From Perkinsus marinus ATCC 50983 (Eukaryota > Perkinsozoa > Perkinsida > Perkinsidae): a DNA stretch of 64,000 nt. The position numbers and the translations under genes are program-made. The notes under the pieces are model-generated. The model was not told the origin of the DNA. It saw only the letters and a program-made list of their open reading frames with translations, and made no database searches. The first letter of the stretch is position 1. Each line of letters opens with the position of its first letter. The stretch spans positions 61,827 through 125,826 of the forward strand of contig NW_003212688.1 of the NCBI RefSeq assembly GCF_000006405.1. The letters are read 5' to 3'. Below are positions 14,909-26,717 of the stretch, one piece after another.

Positions 14909-16119
14909 TTAGAGTAGGCGTTTGACGTACTCTGGATTATTCTCAGTAGACACGACCTTCTTGCTGTAATGGCTGAGGTTCTCATAGAAGCCCTGTATAG
15001 CAGCAGGGACGATCTCGACCACCTTCCTTGATCCGAAGTTGCCCAACACTCGGCCCTGAAGACAACTTCAAATAATCAAATGCGATGCAGCCAAACTCAC
15101 AGCATAGAAGTTGGAAAAACAATTGGCATCTTGAACGTCGGTGAAGTTGATGAAGCAATAACCAGCATTAGCCATGGAAGCACGATCTGACAAACGCGCG
15201 GTAGTCCGACAACAACATTTCTCCCTCACCGATTGGCAGATAGAAGAAATCGAACTTGCCCGCAAACCCCGAGGAAGAAATTTCTTGGATCAGCTCTCCT
15301 TGAGTGTAGCGATTCGGAATGTTCCTAAGAATAGCACTTTGACAAGAATATGTCCAACCATCATCGTTTCGCACCTCATCATTAGAGAAGTGACACTCGC
15401 CTGTGGAGAGCGGAAAGCCTTAGCTGTAGCATGAGACTGATGCGCAGCCAGTTCGTAATGAGGTCCCCGCCGTGGAACACTCACCGGCGGAGCAGTCTTC
15501 CCCTCAATGAAGCTGTGATCAGCTAGCCTGGGGTGTCTTCCTTCGTCATGCTCCAAGTGCTTGGCCGTTCCCCTTGGATTAGCTGAGCACTTCCCGTAAC
15601 AGGCTGAAGGATGACTCCACATCGATCTACTGTGGGCCGATATAAAACACATCACCATTTTGCTTCTGACGGGCGGCATTGTTACGTCGAGGTCTACAAC
15701 GGCGTCTGCCACTGCTCCGAGTCGGAATGTCGTACCTCTCTGGCAATCTCTCCCGGCCAGAGGCCTTCAGGGTCACCTGATAAACTGAGCTGAGTATGCA
15801 ACGCTCTTTATCGGCAGCCGTGGTACATCGACAAGAATGCGGTTTATCAGGGCTTCCAGCTCTCCAGCATCATGAGCACATTGCTGCTTCGCTTGTGGCA
15901 TCAATAGCGGCTGCTGAGGTATGGTATCCCACAGCCCAGTATCCATAGGGGACAACACCGGACTCTGTTGTGAAGACACTGTCGAGTTCTCCGAGATATC
16001 ATCCAACTGACAGGACAGAGCTCCTCTGGAGTGAGCTGAGGACAACTACCAGAGTGTCGACCCAAGGTAGGGACATCTCAGAGCTTTGAAAGTCGACAGG
16101 GAATGGAGGCGGCTGCATG
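14909..16119 (-). CDS. Mei2-like C-terminal RRM protein, copy 1
   Basis: RNA-binding protein of the Mei2 type (RRM_2). The N-terminal region is Pro/Gln/Ser-rich (from ATG 16119: MQPPPFPVDFQSSEMSLPWV, spliced to LDDISENSTVSSQQSPVLSP). The C-terminal RRM reads SLMMR / NIPNRYTQGELIQEISSSGF, KFDFFYLPIG / GYCFINFTDVQDANCFSNFY / GRVLGNFGSRKVVEIVPAAI then QGFYENLSHYSKKVV. Slashes mark three introns found at the same places in the three other copies. In Mei2 of fission yeast and plants this domain binds RNA in meiosis and development; the role here is unknown. First of four tandem genes on the same strand. Confidence 0.85.
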
Positions 16120-16931
16120 AACAATCGGCAATCCTATGAGCCTCCCATTGAGAGTCGCACAGCAGTATTCACCGGACGACTGAACGCTAGAGACACTCGA
16201 AGAAAACCTCGCCAATCACTTGCAAACCAAAACCAGATGTCACTAATGCAGCAAGGTGAGGAAGACAAACTACTTGTGATAGCGATGAGACTGCAACATA
16301 TCAAACAGTATCATGATACTCGAGACGAATTATGAAGCCCACTTCTGAGAAGAGTACGAGACACCCATCCACCAACACCGCCGGAAGAACTTCTATGAGA
16401 ATAGGAGTATGTGGCGGACGGCATATAGCACCTTAACGACTAGGAAACTACCGCGCAGCAGCAAGATGCTGGGACATTCGACCACTACAATGCATTGACA
16501 GCGCGGTCACCATAATAACTAGGACGGCGCAATCGCAATAGGGAAAAAGGAAATGTGGTGATATTCTCATAGCGCAATGACCGCTCGTCAATGTAAATAT
16601 AACATCAACCGACACATCGCTGAACAGCACGAACACGAGTAGTAAACGAGCAGTAGCAGCAGCAGTATGAGCAGTGAAATCCTCGCCGTAGTAATATAAT
16701 AGGGGAATTGCACTACAACACAGGCAGGTGGATTCAATGGTGAGAATAAATAGTCGGATACAATAACCTGAGGCCATGACGAGAGTATGAAAACCAGAAC
16801 AACACGCCAACTGGGTAAACGGACAGCGAATGTTTCCCTAATTCACCTCAATATGATACTTTTCTACCTACTCTACTACGGGCTTGAGGTCGGGCCAGCA
16901 TCAGCGGAAGAAGCTGCCCTGTTAACTGAGA
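16120..16931. other. No supportable gene
   Basis: Upstream of Mei2-like copy 1. A 120-residue hydrophobic minus frame (16448-16810) and short CAG-like runs are present, but nothing that I can support as a gene; likely promoter, UTR and spacer. Confidence 0.4.
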
Positions 16932-17416
16932 TTATACACGAACTGCCTTAAGTATATAGACATTGGTCTCACCGATAGTCGACGGATGATCACCGTCTAG
17001 GAATATTGGAAAGTCGGGAGATTGGATCGAGGGAGGATCGTCTGAGGCCTCGTTAGAGTTCTTCATCCAGCGGAACCTCTCCTGGCCATCATTGAACCCA
17101 AAAGGAGCGTAACGCTCCCCCATCAGTCTCTCCTCGCCTGAACTACACAAAGCGGGCTCGCCGAATCTCTCATGTTTATCATCGACTCACATTGGATTAT
17201 CTCCAGTACAGTGGCAGGCGTTCTTGAGAAGAGTCCCGATATTGGAGGCAAGACCGACTCGATTCTCCTTGTCGCTCCTCTCAGGGCTTGAACACGCAGA
17301 ACGCTGTCTGGACCTACCAGAAGATGCCACTCATGGCACGGAGACCTCTTACGAATGCCTCCCCATTTCTCTCGGTTTTTGTAATGGAACGCGAGTGAAA
17401 GATAGTCGATAGCCAT
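16932..17416 (-). CDS. Unknown protein, 2 exons, inside the Mei2-like array
   Basis: From ATG 17416 an exon of about 75 residues (MAIDYLSLAFHYKNREKWGG start, ending ATVLEIIQ) is joined in phase by a 54-nt GT-AG intron to a second exon (EERLMGERYAPFGFNDGQER, then SPDFPIFLDGDHPSTIGETN) that ends at 16932. About 145 residues. No family recognised. It lies between Mei2-like copies 1 and 2, on the same strand. Confidence 0.55.
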
Positions 17417-17505
17417 CAACCAGGAACAGTGGGCGGAACCTGACAGGGAATTATGTGACTACAAAAAACAATCGCTCTGCTAGTAATTCAAGTCATTAAT
17501 CGGCC

Positions 17506-18680
17506 TCACTCTTCCTTCGAGTCAGTGGAGACGGCCTTCTTGCTGTAGTGCAATAAATTGGCATCGAAACCTTGCAGCTTAGCGGGCACAATTTCTACGA
17601 TTTTCTTCGACGTTGACATGTTCAACTGCTTCCCCTGAAGGATTCAACCTCCATCACATTGCCTCCGGCGGCATCTCCTCACGCTGAAAAGGTGTGTGAA
17701 CAGTGAAGCCACTTCTGGCGTTGTAAAGTTGATGAAGCAGTAGCCGAAATTAGCTCTAGTGCTGTGATCTGAAGCGGCACAATATGGGCCACTACGGAGG
17801 AGAGCAGGAATTTACCCATGGGGAGGTAGAAAAAGTCAAATGTCCCACCAAATCCGGTGAAAGTTACCTCGGCGATCAGCTCGGCCTGCGTATACCGATT
17901 TGGGATGTGTCTGGAATGGACAGATAGTCAAGCATAGTCATTTCGAGCAACATTCACCTCATCATCACAGTCGTTATTCCTTCATGAGAGCCGACCTCGC
18001 GAGATGCCTGAAATAACAAAGAGTGGGCATCTGGGCCAAATGATCTGCCGAGCATTCGTATCTTTGGAAGATAAGAGGCATCACTCAACTGGAGTGACAT
18101 CACCCAGTTCGCCTTTCTTCCATCTGGTGATGCTCTCGGGTTCTCCGCCTGCGAATGGAACTTGCTCGTCGGAGCCGCTCCCCTGGGGTGGGGCAATGCA
18201 GTCAAAGCAAGAGAACGCGGTCCACGATCGCTGTGTTGTACGATGCAGCTCCGAGTGCGCTGATCACATGCACACCATGGTCCGGGATCTACCGAGGGCG
18301 CCGCAGCTAAGAGCAAGAACGGATACTGCTCATCGCGGGAAACACTCACACCACTGTGTATCCTCCTCGAAGAGACCGATCTCCCTCTGGGATCACTGGG
18401 GAGTCGACCTCGACTGTACCATGCGAATCAGTGAGACGATAGGCGGTGAAGATGTAGGATGGGCTTTACCTGGACGACGGCCTGCAGCAGCAAACCTCGC
18501 CTGCCGGTTGCTGAGGCTGTCGCGCCCTTCCACCATGAGCGTCATGACAAGGCCTCATCGACGCCGCGTAAGCCACCTGCCATTCCACACTGCCTCATCA
18601 TCCGGTACCCTTACATGAGATCCACCAAGGACTGCAGCACGCGAAGGGAGGTGTAGATATCTTGGAAGTCCACCTGATGA
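17506..18680 (-). CDS. Mei2-like C-terminal RRM protein, copy 2
   Basis: The RRM is spliced from four exons: ITTVMMR / HIPNRYTQAELIAEVTFTGF, GGTFDFFYLPM / RANFGYCFINFTTPEVASLF / GKQLNMSTSKKIVEIVPAKL then QGFDANLLHYSKKAV and a stop at 17506. Introns at the slashes match those of the other copies. The long exon before the RRM (about 17965-18350) and pieces up to about 18680 give a low-complexity N-terminal region; the start codon was not identified, so the 5' limit is approximate. Confidence 0.82.
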
Positions 18681-19593
18681 GACGCAGATGAGAGTCATTC
18701 ACCTGCTGGGAGGAACGAAGGAATTCCGTCGCGAATAAAAACGATCAAGACCACTCCGAACAAACGATCTAAGCCTAGCATGCACTTACACGTCCGCAGG
18801 AGTCACATACTGGTGGCAGATGAGTCAGAACGGACGAGTCGTCGGGACCGTCGTTGCTGTCGAAGCAATGATGAGGCACAGCAGAGTGGGACATTCAATC
18901 ACGCAGTAGACGTATGAATCCACCTCCCACTGGGGCAATGGCTGGTCGAGCACTGATCGAGGAACGCTGACTGAACGATCTGCAGTGATGAACCCAAAGT
19001 CGCAGATCGTCATGAGAAAGAAGCAGCAGCACGAGAATGATCTATAGTCATGCGTATCTACGGAAGAGTGGAAAACGAGGTGGAATAATCAGGTAGGGCA
19101 GGGAGAAACCTGGGAACAGATTCCCGCAGATGAAGGAGCGAAATGAGCTCCTATGAGGACCCATGCCAGAGCGCATACGGCCGGTGATCGATGTTGACCA
19201 CGAAGAACAGAGAGACGGCATTACCAACCGAGCTTGGAAGGAAGTTGTATGTGGAAAATACATTAGTGACGAGTTAGGCAGGAGAATTGACTGACTGCAG
19301 TCGATGTCTGATGATGGATACCTGCACGGGAGATTGAACAGCTCATGCTAAACTAGTCCATCTGCGGGGACCAGTCTGACTTGGGCTTACATTGATAGCG
19401 CAGATTCGAGTATCAACACTGACAAAAATGATGATGCTGAATGATAACGCGAGATTGACTGCATGGGGAACCGTCCAAGTATCTAAGGAACTCTTGGACA
19501 GGCCACTCCAGTGCCTGGCCTCAGAGGCTGACCATCAAGGAAAAATACTGGTTGGTACCTGCGATCGGGCTATGATAGATTCAGCAGACGGAC
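18681..19593. other. No supportable gene
   Basis: Spacer between Mei2-like copies 2 and 3; the 5' exons and promoter of copy 2 may extend into it. Short minus frames (18825-19263) lack any recognisable feature. Confidence 0.35.
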
Positions 19594-20791
19594 TCACTCC
19601 TCATCCAGATTCCTGAAGGCTTCGTTGCCCAGGTAATGACGGAGATTCTCCTCGAAACCCTGCAGCACCGCAGGGCTCACCTCGATTTCCCACCGTGTAG
19701 CAAGTCGAAGGGACCGTCTCCCCTACCACCAAATAAGGTCGGTCCGTTATGACCTCAAAACGATCAGCGAACACCCTGTGCTACTCACATCGAAAGCTGC
19801 CGCAAACCTCTCCATCACGGAGAAGTCGGAGAGATTGATAAAACAATAGCCATGATTGCAATTCCTCTTGTGGTCTGTTGACAAATGAAATTCATAACGG
19901 ACCAATGTAGACATTTCAAACTTACCAAAAGGCAGATAGAAGAAGTCGAATTCGCCTCCGAAGCCATACTCAATTATCTCCTGCATCAGAGTAGACGGTG
20001 TGTAGCGAACAGGTACGTTCCTGAGCAGAATTACATCATGAATAACGGGGCTAGTCGAACACACCTCATGACTACGGTGGTGATATCCGGCACCTCCGGT
20101 GGAGCCTCAAACCCCACGCCAGCAGTTCCACAGCCTCCGCAGCAGCACTCATCGTCTCGGGCCTGGTATAATGCTTCAGCGAGGACACTCGCGTGGTTGG
20201 GGACCGGGCTATCCAGTGTCATGGGGGCATCCAAATCTACTGACAACTAGTTTTATATGATGGCGATACAAAGCTCAGATGAATCATCGCTCATACGTGG
20301 CGTCGACAGATGCTCACTTGATGCTGACATGCTCGAAATAGGCACACTGACCAGATACGCTGGAATGCCTGCAGCAACAATATCGAATCTCGTAGCGTTA
20401 CCTATACCCCACCAGCTTGCGATGATTCCTCCTGAGCACCTTGTTCCAAGATCGTCTGAAGTAAAGTATCGATCACGTCGAAACCCTACGAGGCGTATTA
20501 AAGGACCGAATTCGGCATAGTTATCCAAGTCCCGGCCCAGGAGAAGCCATCGGCGGACTCGGCCACTGCGCCATCTTGTGGCGACCGAACGGTGACCGAA
20601 GACCATGGTGGAAGAGCGAAGTCACCCAAGGTAGGTACATGAATCGACGACCCACCATCAGGCATGCTCGAGACTTCCGCAGACACAACATAGGGCAATA
20701 TCGTTTCCGAACCTGAGGAACATCTGTCTGACCTGCGAGACGGTACTCGTGATGTGCTCACCCGTCTGGTGACCACAAGAGCTGCCTTCAT
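19594..20791 (-). CDS. Mei2-like C-terminal RRM protein, copy 3 (divergent)
   Basis: ATG 20791 opens a Ser/Arg-rich N-terminus (MKAALVVTRRVSTSRVPSRR). The RRM reads ITTVVMR / NVPVRYTPSTLMQEIIEYGF, GGEFDFFYLPFG / HGYCFINLSDFSVMERFAAA / RRSLRLATRWEIEVSPAVLQ then GFEENLRHYLGN, stop at 19594. The three introns are in the same positions as in copies 1, 2 and 4. It is the most divergent copy: NIPNRY has become NVPVRY and the region after the third intron is poorly conserved. Exact joins in the N-terminal half are uncertain. Confidence 0.8.
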
Positions 20792-21932
20792 CTACACGAG
20801 CTCGCTCCGCTCTAGGGTCCTCGGTCAAACCTGACAACTAATAAGCGGAACGCGATGTTCAGCGTCATGGCAAATACTGCTTTCAGAGCTATCACCAACC
20901 AGACGCCGTTCGCGATGATCCGGACGAGCCCCGGGGACAGGCTGGCGACCAACCGGAGTGGGAAACATACAACAAAAGACTTACAACAGCTTGAATGGCG
21001 GGTGAAGTGCATGGGAGCTCATTGATATTGGCACAACATCGCAGAGACCACAAAAATAATCACTTGTGATGGGGTGAAACACGCCGTCGAGCAGCGCAAG
21101 AGAAAATTTCACCGACATAGCTCGGATGGTGATGGCTGGCTTGCCCATGCTACTACAGTGTATTGACTAAATACACACCAGAATAGGAGTCCGCGGTCCT
21201 CCTGTCTACCAATGGAAAACTCGCGGTTTGTGCCTACTGATGCACCAGCCTCGTAGGAGTACAGAGACGAACACAGAGGTGCGGCAGGGGGCACCCAAGA
21301 TCAGATAAGGAGTGAGCAAAATCGTTATGAATGAAAGAGATATGTTATGGAAAAACAGGAGTCAGTATTCTACAACTGACGGATAATCAAAAGGTGAAGC
21401 AGGGAGTTCAGGAGGAAAAGACCGAGTCTACGAGTGACTCTCTACTGAGCAAAATTCACTATCACAATCCACTACAAGACGAATATGACATACCACGAGA
21501 TCTCCTCAACCCACCATCGCTCTTAGTGCGGCGATGGCGGTGATGAACAACGGGAGAATGATCATCGTTTGGCAACGATGACGTTGGCGAGATCACCCCC
21601 GTCGGGCGGAAGGCCGGCGGTCCTTTTTCTTTCTTATAAGAGGCTTTCCTGACACATCATACGTTACATACCATCAATCGAACACTTCGCACATACCAAT
21701 CACTGTCATCTCCAGCTCGAGTCTCTTCTGAGCTAGAGTCCCCAGCCATGACGAAAGCAATGTGGTTCGTGTTGCCATGCCGAGTAGACCCGCAGCCGCC
21801 GCTCGCCACTACTCGACTTTCTCCACTACTTTTGCGCACAAACTCTACCGCAGCGCCGTGAAGCCAGAACAGAGGACGGAACCTATTGAAGCGATGGAGA
21901 GACGAACATAATAAGTCTGGCAAACCCGTAAC
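20792..21932. other. No supportable gene
   Basis: Spacer between copies 3 and 4. A 70-residue plus frame at 21331-21543 (KEICYGKTGVSILQLTDNQK) has plausible composition but no support; otherwise nothing seen. Confidence 0.35.
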
Positions 21933-22890
21933 TCACTGAATCTCTACGTCAGTGCAAACAGCCTTCCGAGAATAGTGTTTCAGATTCGCCTCGAAGCCCT
22001 GTATCGCTGCAGGGACGATGGCCACGATTTTGTTAGAAGTGAAGCGTCGAAGTGGCTTACCCTGAGTCAACCATTGCTATCAATTATTCTGATACAATCA
22101 GAAAGTCATCGACTCACATCGAAGGCTTTAAAGAAGTTAGAAGCCTGCTGAGGGCTAACCAGGTTGATGAAGCAGTAGCCAAAGTTAGCCCGAGTCTCGT
22201 GATCTGGAATGCTCACAGAGTCCATGAGACATTGTCGCGAACAAGCACAGGTCTACCCATCGGTAAGTAGAAAAAATCGAACAAATCAGCGAAGCCTGCC
22301 GCGTTGATGTCGCCGAGTAACTCCTCCTGGACGTACCGGTTCGGAATGTTCCTGGATAGATTCAAGCCCTGCGATGTGAGGCGACCATCTCACCTCATCA
22401 TCAGTGTTGTCGGCAGTTTGAGCAAACGTTCCGAGAGAGCGCATACGCAAGGTGAGGGGTGTCCGTGCCGCTCAACCGCTCGCTGACGAACTTGATGGAC
22501 CTGGCCCAGCCATTCCAAGACGCGTACTAGAGCCCATTGCCTACCATGTGGGCATTACAGCCAGATGACGATGTGCTGCCGTACCCAGCGTGATGGAGAT
22601 GCGAACCACGGCTCACCCGCTGTGGTCCGTCACGGTGGTTCGGAGGTAGATTGGGCTCGACTACGCTGATGTAAAAGTTGTTGCACATAGTTGACGATGA
22701 ATCTGACAACCGGACTCAAGTCCACGCGCTTCTCTCCATCGATAAGCACCTTGAGGCGCGATACCAAACGACTGTGGTGGGACCGGTCCAGCCGCCCAAT
22801 GGTTGGGAAGATAGGCCTGCTGATGATGACCTCAAAATGAAACCACATAGCCCGACGGCCTCCAGGGACTACATCCCACCTGTAGGGCAA
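21933..22890 (-). CDS. Mei2-like C-terminal RRM protein, copy 4
   Basis: RRM spliced as LPTTLMMR / NIPNRYVQEELLGDINAAGF, ADLFDFFYLPM / RANFGYCFINLVSPQQASNF / GKPLRRFTSNKIVAIVPAAI then QGFEANLKHYSRKAV, ending at 21933. Intron positions match the other three copies. Upstream minus frames (RVDLSPVVRFIVNYVQQLLH at about 22690-22760) probably belong to its N-terminal part, but the start is not resolved and may lie beyond 22890. Confidence 0.82.
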
Positions 22891-23671
22891 TTCCCACCGA
22901 AGTCGATGGCAGGCCTGCCATATTGAGAAGACGATGGAGTACCTCGGAAGGGAATCTCGTCACTGTAGTATAGTAGGAACACTGCTTACACTGAGCACAT
23001 GAGAAAACTTGTGTGCTAGTCTGAGATGGCGGGCCGTGGTAGCCCGTAACAGCCCCAGGCTGAAAAGAAGGGCTAGGCCGCCAACCTGAGCTTCACTCCT
23101 CACCATATGGGCTTGAACAATATGGGGCGGCTGGCATGCATTTAGCGGCAGCCATGGTTGCGGTGAGTGCCTTGTCCAAGGTCCGACAGGTCCGAGAGAG
23201 CTCTCTGAATGTTGCCGAGTCCCCTCTGCTCGGTTACAGAGGTACCGCAGAGCCTCATGTTGGGCCTCATAGACGTCTTCAGCACATCTATCTCGACGGC
23301 TTTGAGCGCGTGCCTGACCACTCCAGCTTACCAGACAATCGAGCAGACGCAACAGCAACGACCTACTCCGGGAGGGCTGGGGAGGAGGGAAGTCCTCGAC
23401 GTGTCACGGATGGCAGGCCCTCTACGGTCCATAGTCTCTCCACGTAAACTGCGTACAAGGCAAGCTCAGTCTAGGAGCAAGATCAGACTAGTACACACAG
23501 CTCTAAAGCTAGAGGTGCAGCCATGCATCAAGCCTTTAATTAACAATTTACAACTCAAAAACGGGTACATTCAACTTGACAATAAGCTTTGACCCGGACA
23601 ACCCTAGTCCCTCCCTCGAGGCCTTTCAGTCAGAGAAATGAATCTAGACTGATCTCCATCTCCACGTTGCA
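22891..23671. other. Unresolved; possible 5' exons of Mei2-like copy 4 or of the plus-strand gene
   Basis: Frames on both strands lack clear junctions. The last part before 23672 ends in a pyrimidine-containing tract and CAG that serves as acceptor for the following plus-strand exon. Confidence 0.3.
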
Positions 23672-24179
23672 GGAGAGAAGACCCTAAAATCCGACGAGTC
23701 GAGCAGAGAGGCTTTCAGTAACCGTGCCGCCAAGGCGCAAGTGTATGATGTCTTTCTTCAAATCCAACTTCTTCTCGGTCACGGAAAGTCGTCGCTCATC
23801 CTCATCCCTGATCAGCTCGTCAAGCCTGAGCAAGAATCTGCCTCATACGAGACACCACACAGCCAGTCTGAGGACCTACACTTACCCGATGATGACCGCA
23901 CTAGATGCTCCCAACAGTACGCATTCCTGGTGAGCTACAGGCTTGTCCAACGCAAAACAGCACTACATACCCTACGACAAGAGCCTACACGTGGAACCGT
24001 ATATCTCAAGCGACTATGAGTCGACTCCTACGTCAACCTACAGTCCTACACCGATGAGAAAGCGAATGAGTCTCACGGACCCACTCCGTGACCTGACCAA
24101 CGCCGCACTGTCTCCGCGCATCGCCGATGATGAAGGGATGATCGGACCAATTCTGTGGATGACAGGTCGTAGTGTATGA
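23672..24179 (+). CDS. Unknown protein, 3' part (2 exons visible)
   Basis: After an acceptor at about 23669, an exon reads SDESSREAFSNRAAKAQVYD then VFLQIQLLLGHGKSSLILIP. A 31-nt GT-AG intron (about 23931-23961) restores the frame to a second exon, HYIPYDKSLHVEPYISSDYE, ending LSPRIADDEGMIGPILWMTG and a stop at 24177-24179. Ser/Thr/Pro-rich, no domain recognised. The 5' end is not found. Confidence 0.5.
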
Positions 24180-24360
24180 CAACGTAGCCTCTAAGATCCA
24201 CAACAAACGGTGGAATAAGTCTACTAGAATGTCAAGTGCGTTTTGAGGTGATATCATGAGAAGAATCTTTCATAGAGCGTGGACGTATTTGCCAGCGCGT
24301 CTCGATAGGAATCTTTCAAAACGGTTTGACAGGATGCACGATTGGAGTAAGCGATTCTCT

Positions 24361-24558
24361 AGGGCCCATTTCACAAGGACTTCTGACCTAAGGCGTCTTT
24401 AAATGTACCTTACGTTTAGGTGGACCTAGTTAGGTGCCTTGCTGATTTCATATCAAATGCGCCTTGCCATTGTGAAAGAGCCTACCCGCTATTAGGTGCA
24501 AAAATCGCCTAGCGCCTTACGATTTTCGTGCCTAACCGAGGCTTGTGAAATGGGCCCC
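24361..24558. mobile_element. MITE-like non-autonomous element with 16-bp terminal inverted repeats
   Basis: The left end GGGCCCATTTCACAAG (from 24362) is exactly inverted at the right end (CTTGTGAAATGGGCCC, to about 24556). The interior of about 165 bases has no coding capacity and also contains shorter internal repeats of CCTTA/TAAGG type. No clear target-site duplication is visible beyond a possible CT/AG. Only one copy in the window. Confidence 0.8.
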
Positions 24559-25779
24559 TGAAGTGTTCAAATCCTCCTCACTCCACCTACCGAGAGTCTG
24601 TCCGAGGTCCGCTACCCCCGATCAATTTTTGTGTCGATTCCGAAGTTCATGCGTCTCGGGCCCACCAACAAACTGGCCTCTTTTATCGTTCCAGACCGTA
24701 TGCATTAGTTCCGCTCAGTGGCTCCTTCTCTCTGATCATCATCCACTGGGTAGCAGCAAGAGATGTTCTAGGGGAGTTCAGCGCTGGACTTGTGAGGACT
24801 ATGAACATACTTATCATGCATGCAACTCACCCTCTTGTGGTGCAGTATAATCCCAATATGCTTTCACCTCCCTGTCATCCTTATTGTACTCTATGCAGGT
24901 TGGAACGAGCTCCAACCTATTGTCTCGGCTGATTACTTTCCACGATGGCGAGCGGCTCTCCATCGTCCCGCGTGAGGGGTACACCTGTATAGCTGCGATC
25001 CGGAAGGGACCTCATCAGAACCGAGACGGGTTTCCCTCAACCAAAAAATTCCATTAGTTGACTCGAAACTCTGTCAAAACGGGTCTCCATTCAGTTAGTT
25101 CGCAACTCCGTCAATTCTACGTCACTCGGCCGAAATGGTAATGCATCACTACTAGCGAGTATTCACGAGATCTCCCAGCAGAGGCATATGGACGTGGTGT
25201 GTTGCCCATACCAGTAAAATTGTCACAGCAAATGGAGCCCAATCGGTGACACGATCCTCTCTTAGGAGTAATAATCAGTCCTTTCCCCTAAGACCAAGTC
25301 CTCCAGATTGAGCGACGCCCTTCGGTTCCCCTTGCCATAACCGACTGAATGTGCAAGCTTCCAGAGAGATCTCGCAGGTGATCAACATGTCTACTGTTCA
25401 GAGTTTCGGTCGGGGCACTGGTTGACTCAAAAGCCGTAAGATGAATGACCAGAAAATGATTTTGTTAAATACTCACTATTGCATGCTAGTGTTTCATACA
25501 TTTCCGAGCTATTTCATGACGAGCTTCTCGTGGCCGTTTCAATAAAGGAACGCTGGACTGGGAACTGTGTCCGTGCAACAGCACGCACAGCTACCTTGTA
25601 ATGTCAGCCAGAGCGGCTCACCCTCAACGTGCCTCCGCCTAACAAATGGGAGATACTCATCGGGCCCATCCATTTCAACTACTCAGAACTCAACATATCT
25701 CAACAAAGCCAGACAACATGTATTCGATTAACCGGTAAGAGCGCATGACCATTGGTCACACTGAATCATGGATTCAGAA
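24559..25779. other. No supportable gene; weak local duplication
   Basis: Contains an imperfect direct repeat at about 25027-25120 (CGGGTTTCCCTC / CGGGTCTCCATT, each followed by TTAGTT and AACTC). No gene or RNA that I can support. Confidence 0.4.
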
Positions 25780-26390
25780 TCAATCACTATCGTCTTCATC
25801 TTCCTCATCATTTTGTGACACTGAGCCGCCATTGCTTGCACTTCCCGAGCACAGTTGCTTTATGAACTTGCTGCTACGCTTGACGAAATCTGCAGGGTTC
25901 GGGCCATCCTTCATCCCAATTTTTGAGAATATACGTCTGACGCCAGTACGACAGTCGCCGACGTCTCCCTTCCCCGTTGTGACGCTACCCGTTACTTCTA
26001 GTGGGCTAAAGGCACAACATAAAAGAATGCAAACGATGATAACGGTACCTCGTTCCAGGAGTAGGACATGTTGATTTCTCCTTATCGACCTTGTAGACAA
26101 GCTCTCCGGATGAATGACCCTCCTGGAGCTGGAAATAGATACGACTTTCCTTGCCATAGAACTTCGACTTCACGAAGCAGCCACTCGGTTCGTCGGGATC
26201 GGGGAAAATCTGAGCGGTAGCAACTCCACCTCAACCCCTAGATGTCACTTCTCACCGCCAGTGACACAGGATTCCATCGGTGGCTCTGAGCCTTGGTGAT
26301 CAGCTTCTTGATAGCCCTATGCTTCACCCGAACAGCTTCAGACGAGCCGAGTAGGAGCAAGATGTGAATGGGTTTGAACGATAGCATCAT
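25780..26390 (-). CDS. Small secreted protein of unknown function (3 exons)
   Basis: ATG 26390 gives MLSFKPIHILLLLGSSEA after a first Met, a short N-terminus with a hydrophobic core and small residues that fits a signal peptide. Exon 2 reads IFPDPDEPSGCFVKSKFYGK then ESRIYFQLQEGHSSGELVYK; exon 3 reads VTGSVTTGKGDVGDCRTGVR and ends in an acidic tail (NDEEDEDDSD). Both introns are GT-AG and phase-consistent. Four cysteines remain in the mature part. No family recognised; extracellular or endomembrane location is an inference from the leader. Confidence 0.65.
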
Positions 26391-26717
26391 CAAAGGTGTA
26401 GGGTGCGGGGTGAATGAACGTAACTGATAAAACATGAGGGACCACGATGTGTTCCTTGCGGGGGCTTGGGCGCTATGTCCTCTCATAACATTCACTAGAA
26501 GAAATCTTCAGGACCTTTCGTTCTGCGATCATTGCAAGAAAATGGTGAACGAAAGTCGTTTCGCTCCGCTATGAGTATGCGCGCGCCATGAGAAATCAAT
26601 ATAACTTGCGCACTTGCGCAATCTTACAATTACTCAGTAAAATATCGTAATCGATCGCGCTAAACTTTTCTTGGCGAGGCGTGTGGTTCTCCATACTAGT
26701 ACCAGCCACTTTTCCCA

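Noticed and set aside
16448-16810. 120-residue hydrophobic minus frame upstream of Mei2-like copy 1.
   Set aside because: No splice partner, no start context and no conserved pattern; likely chance.
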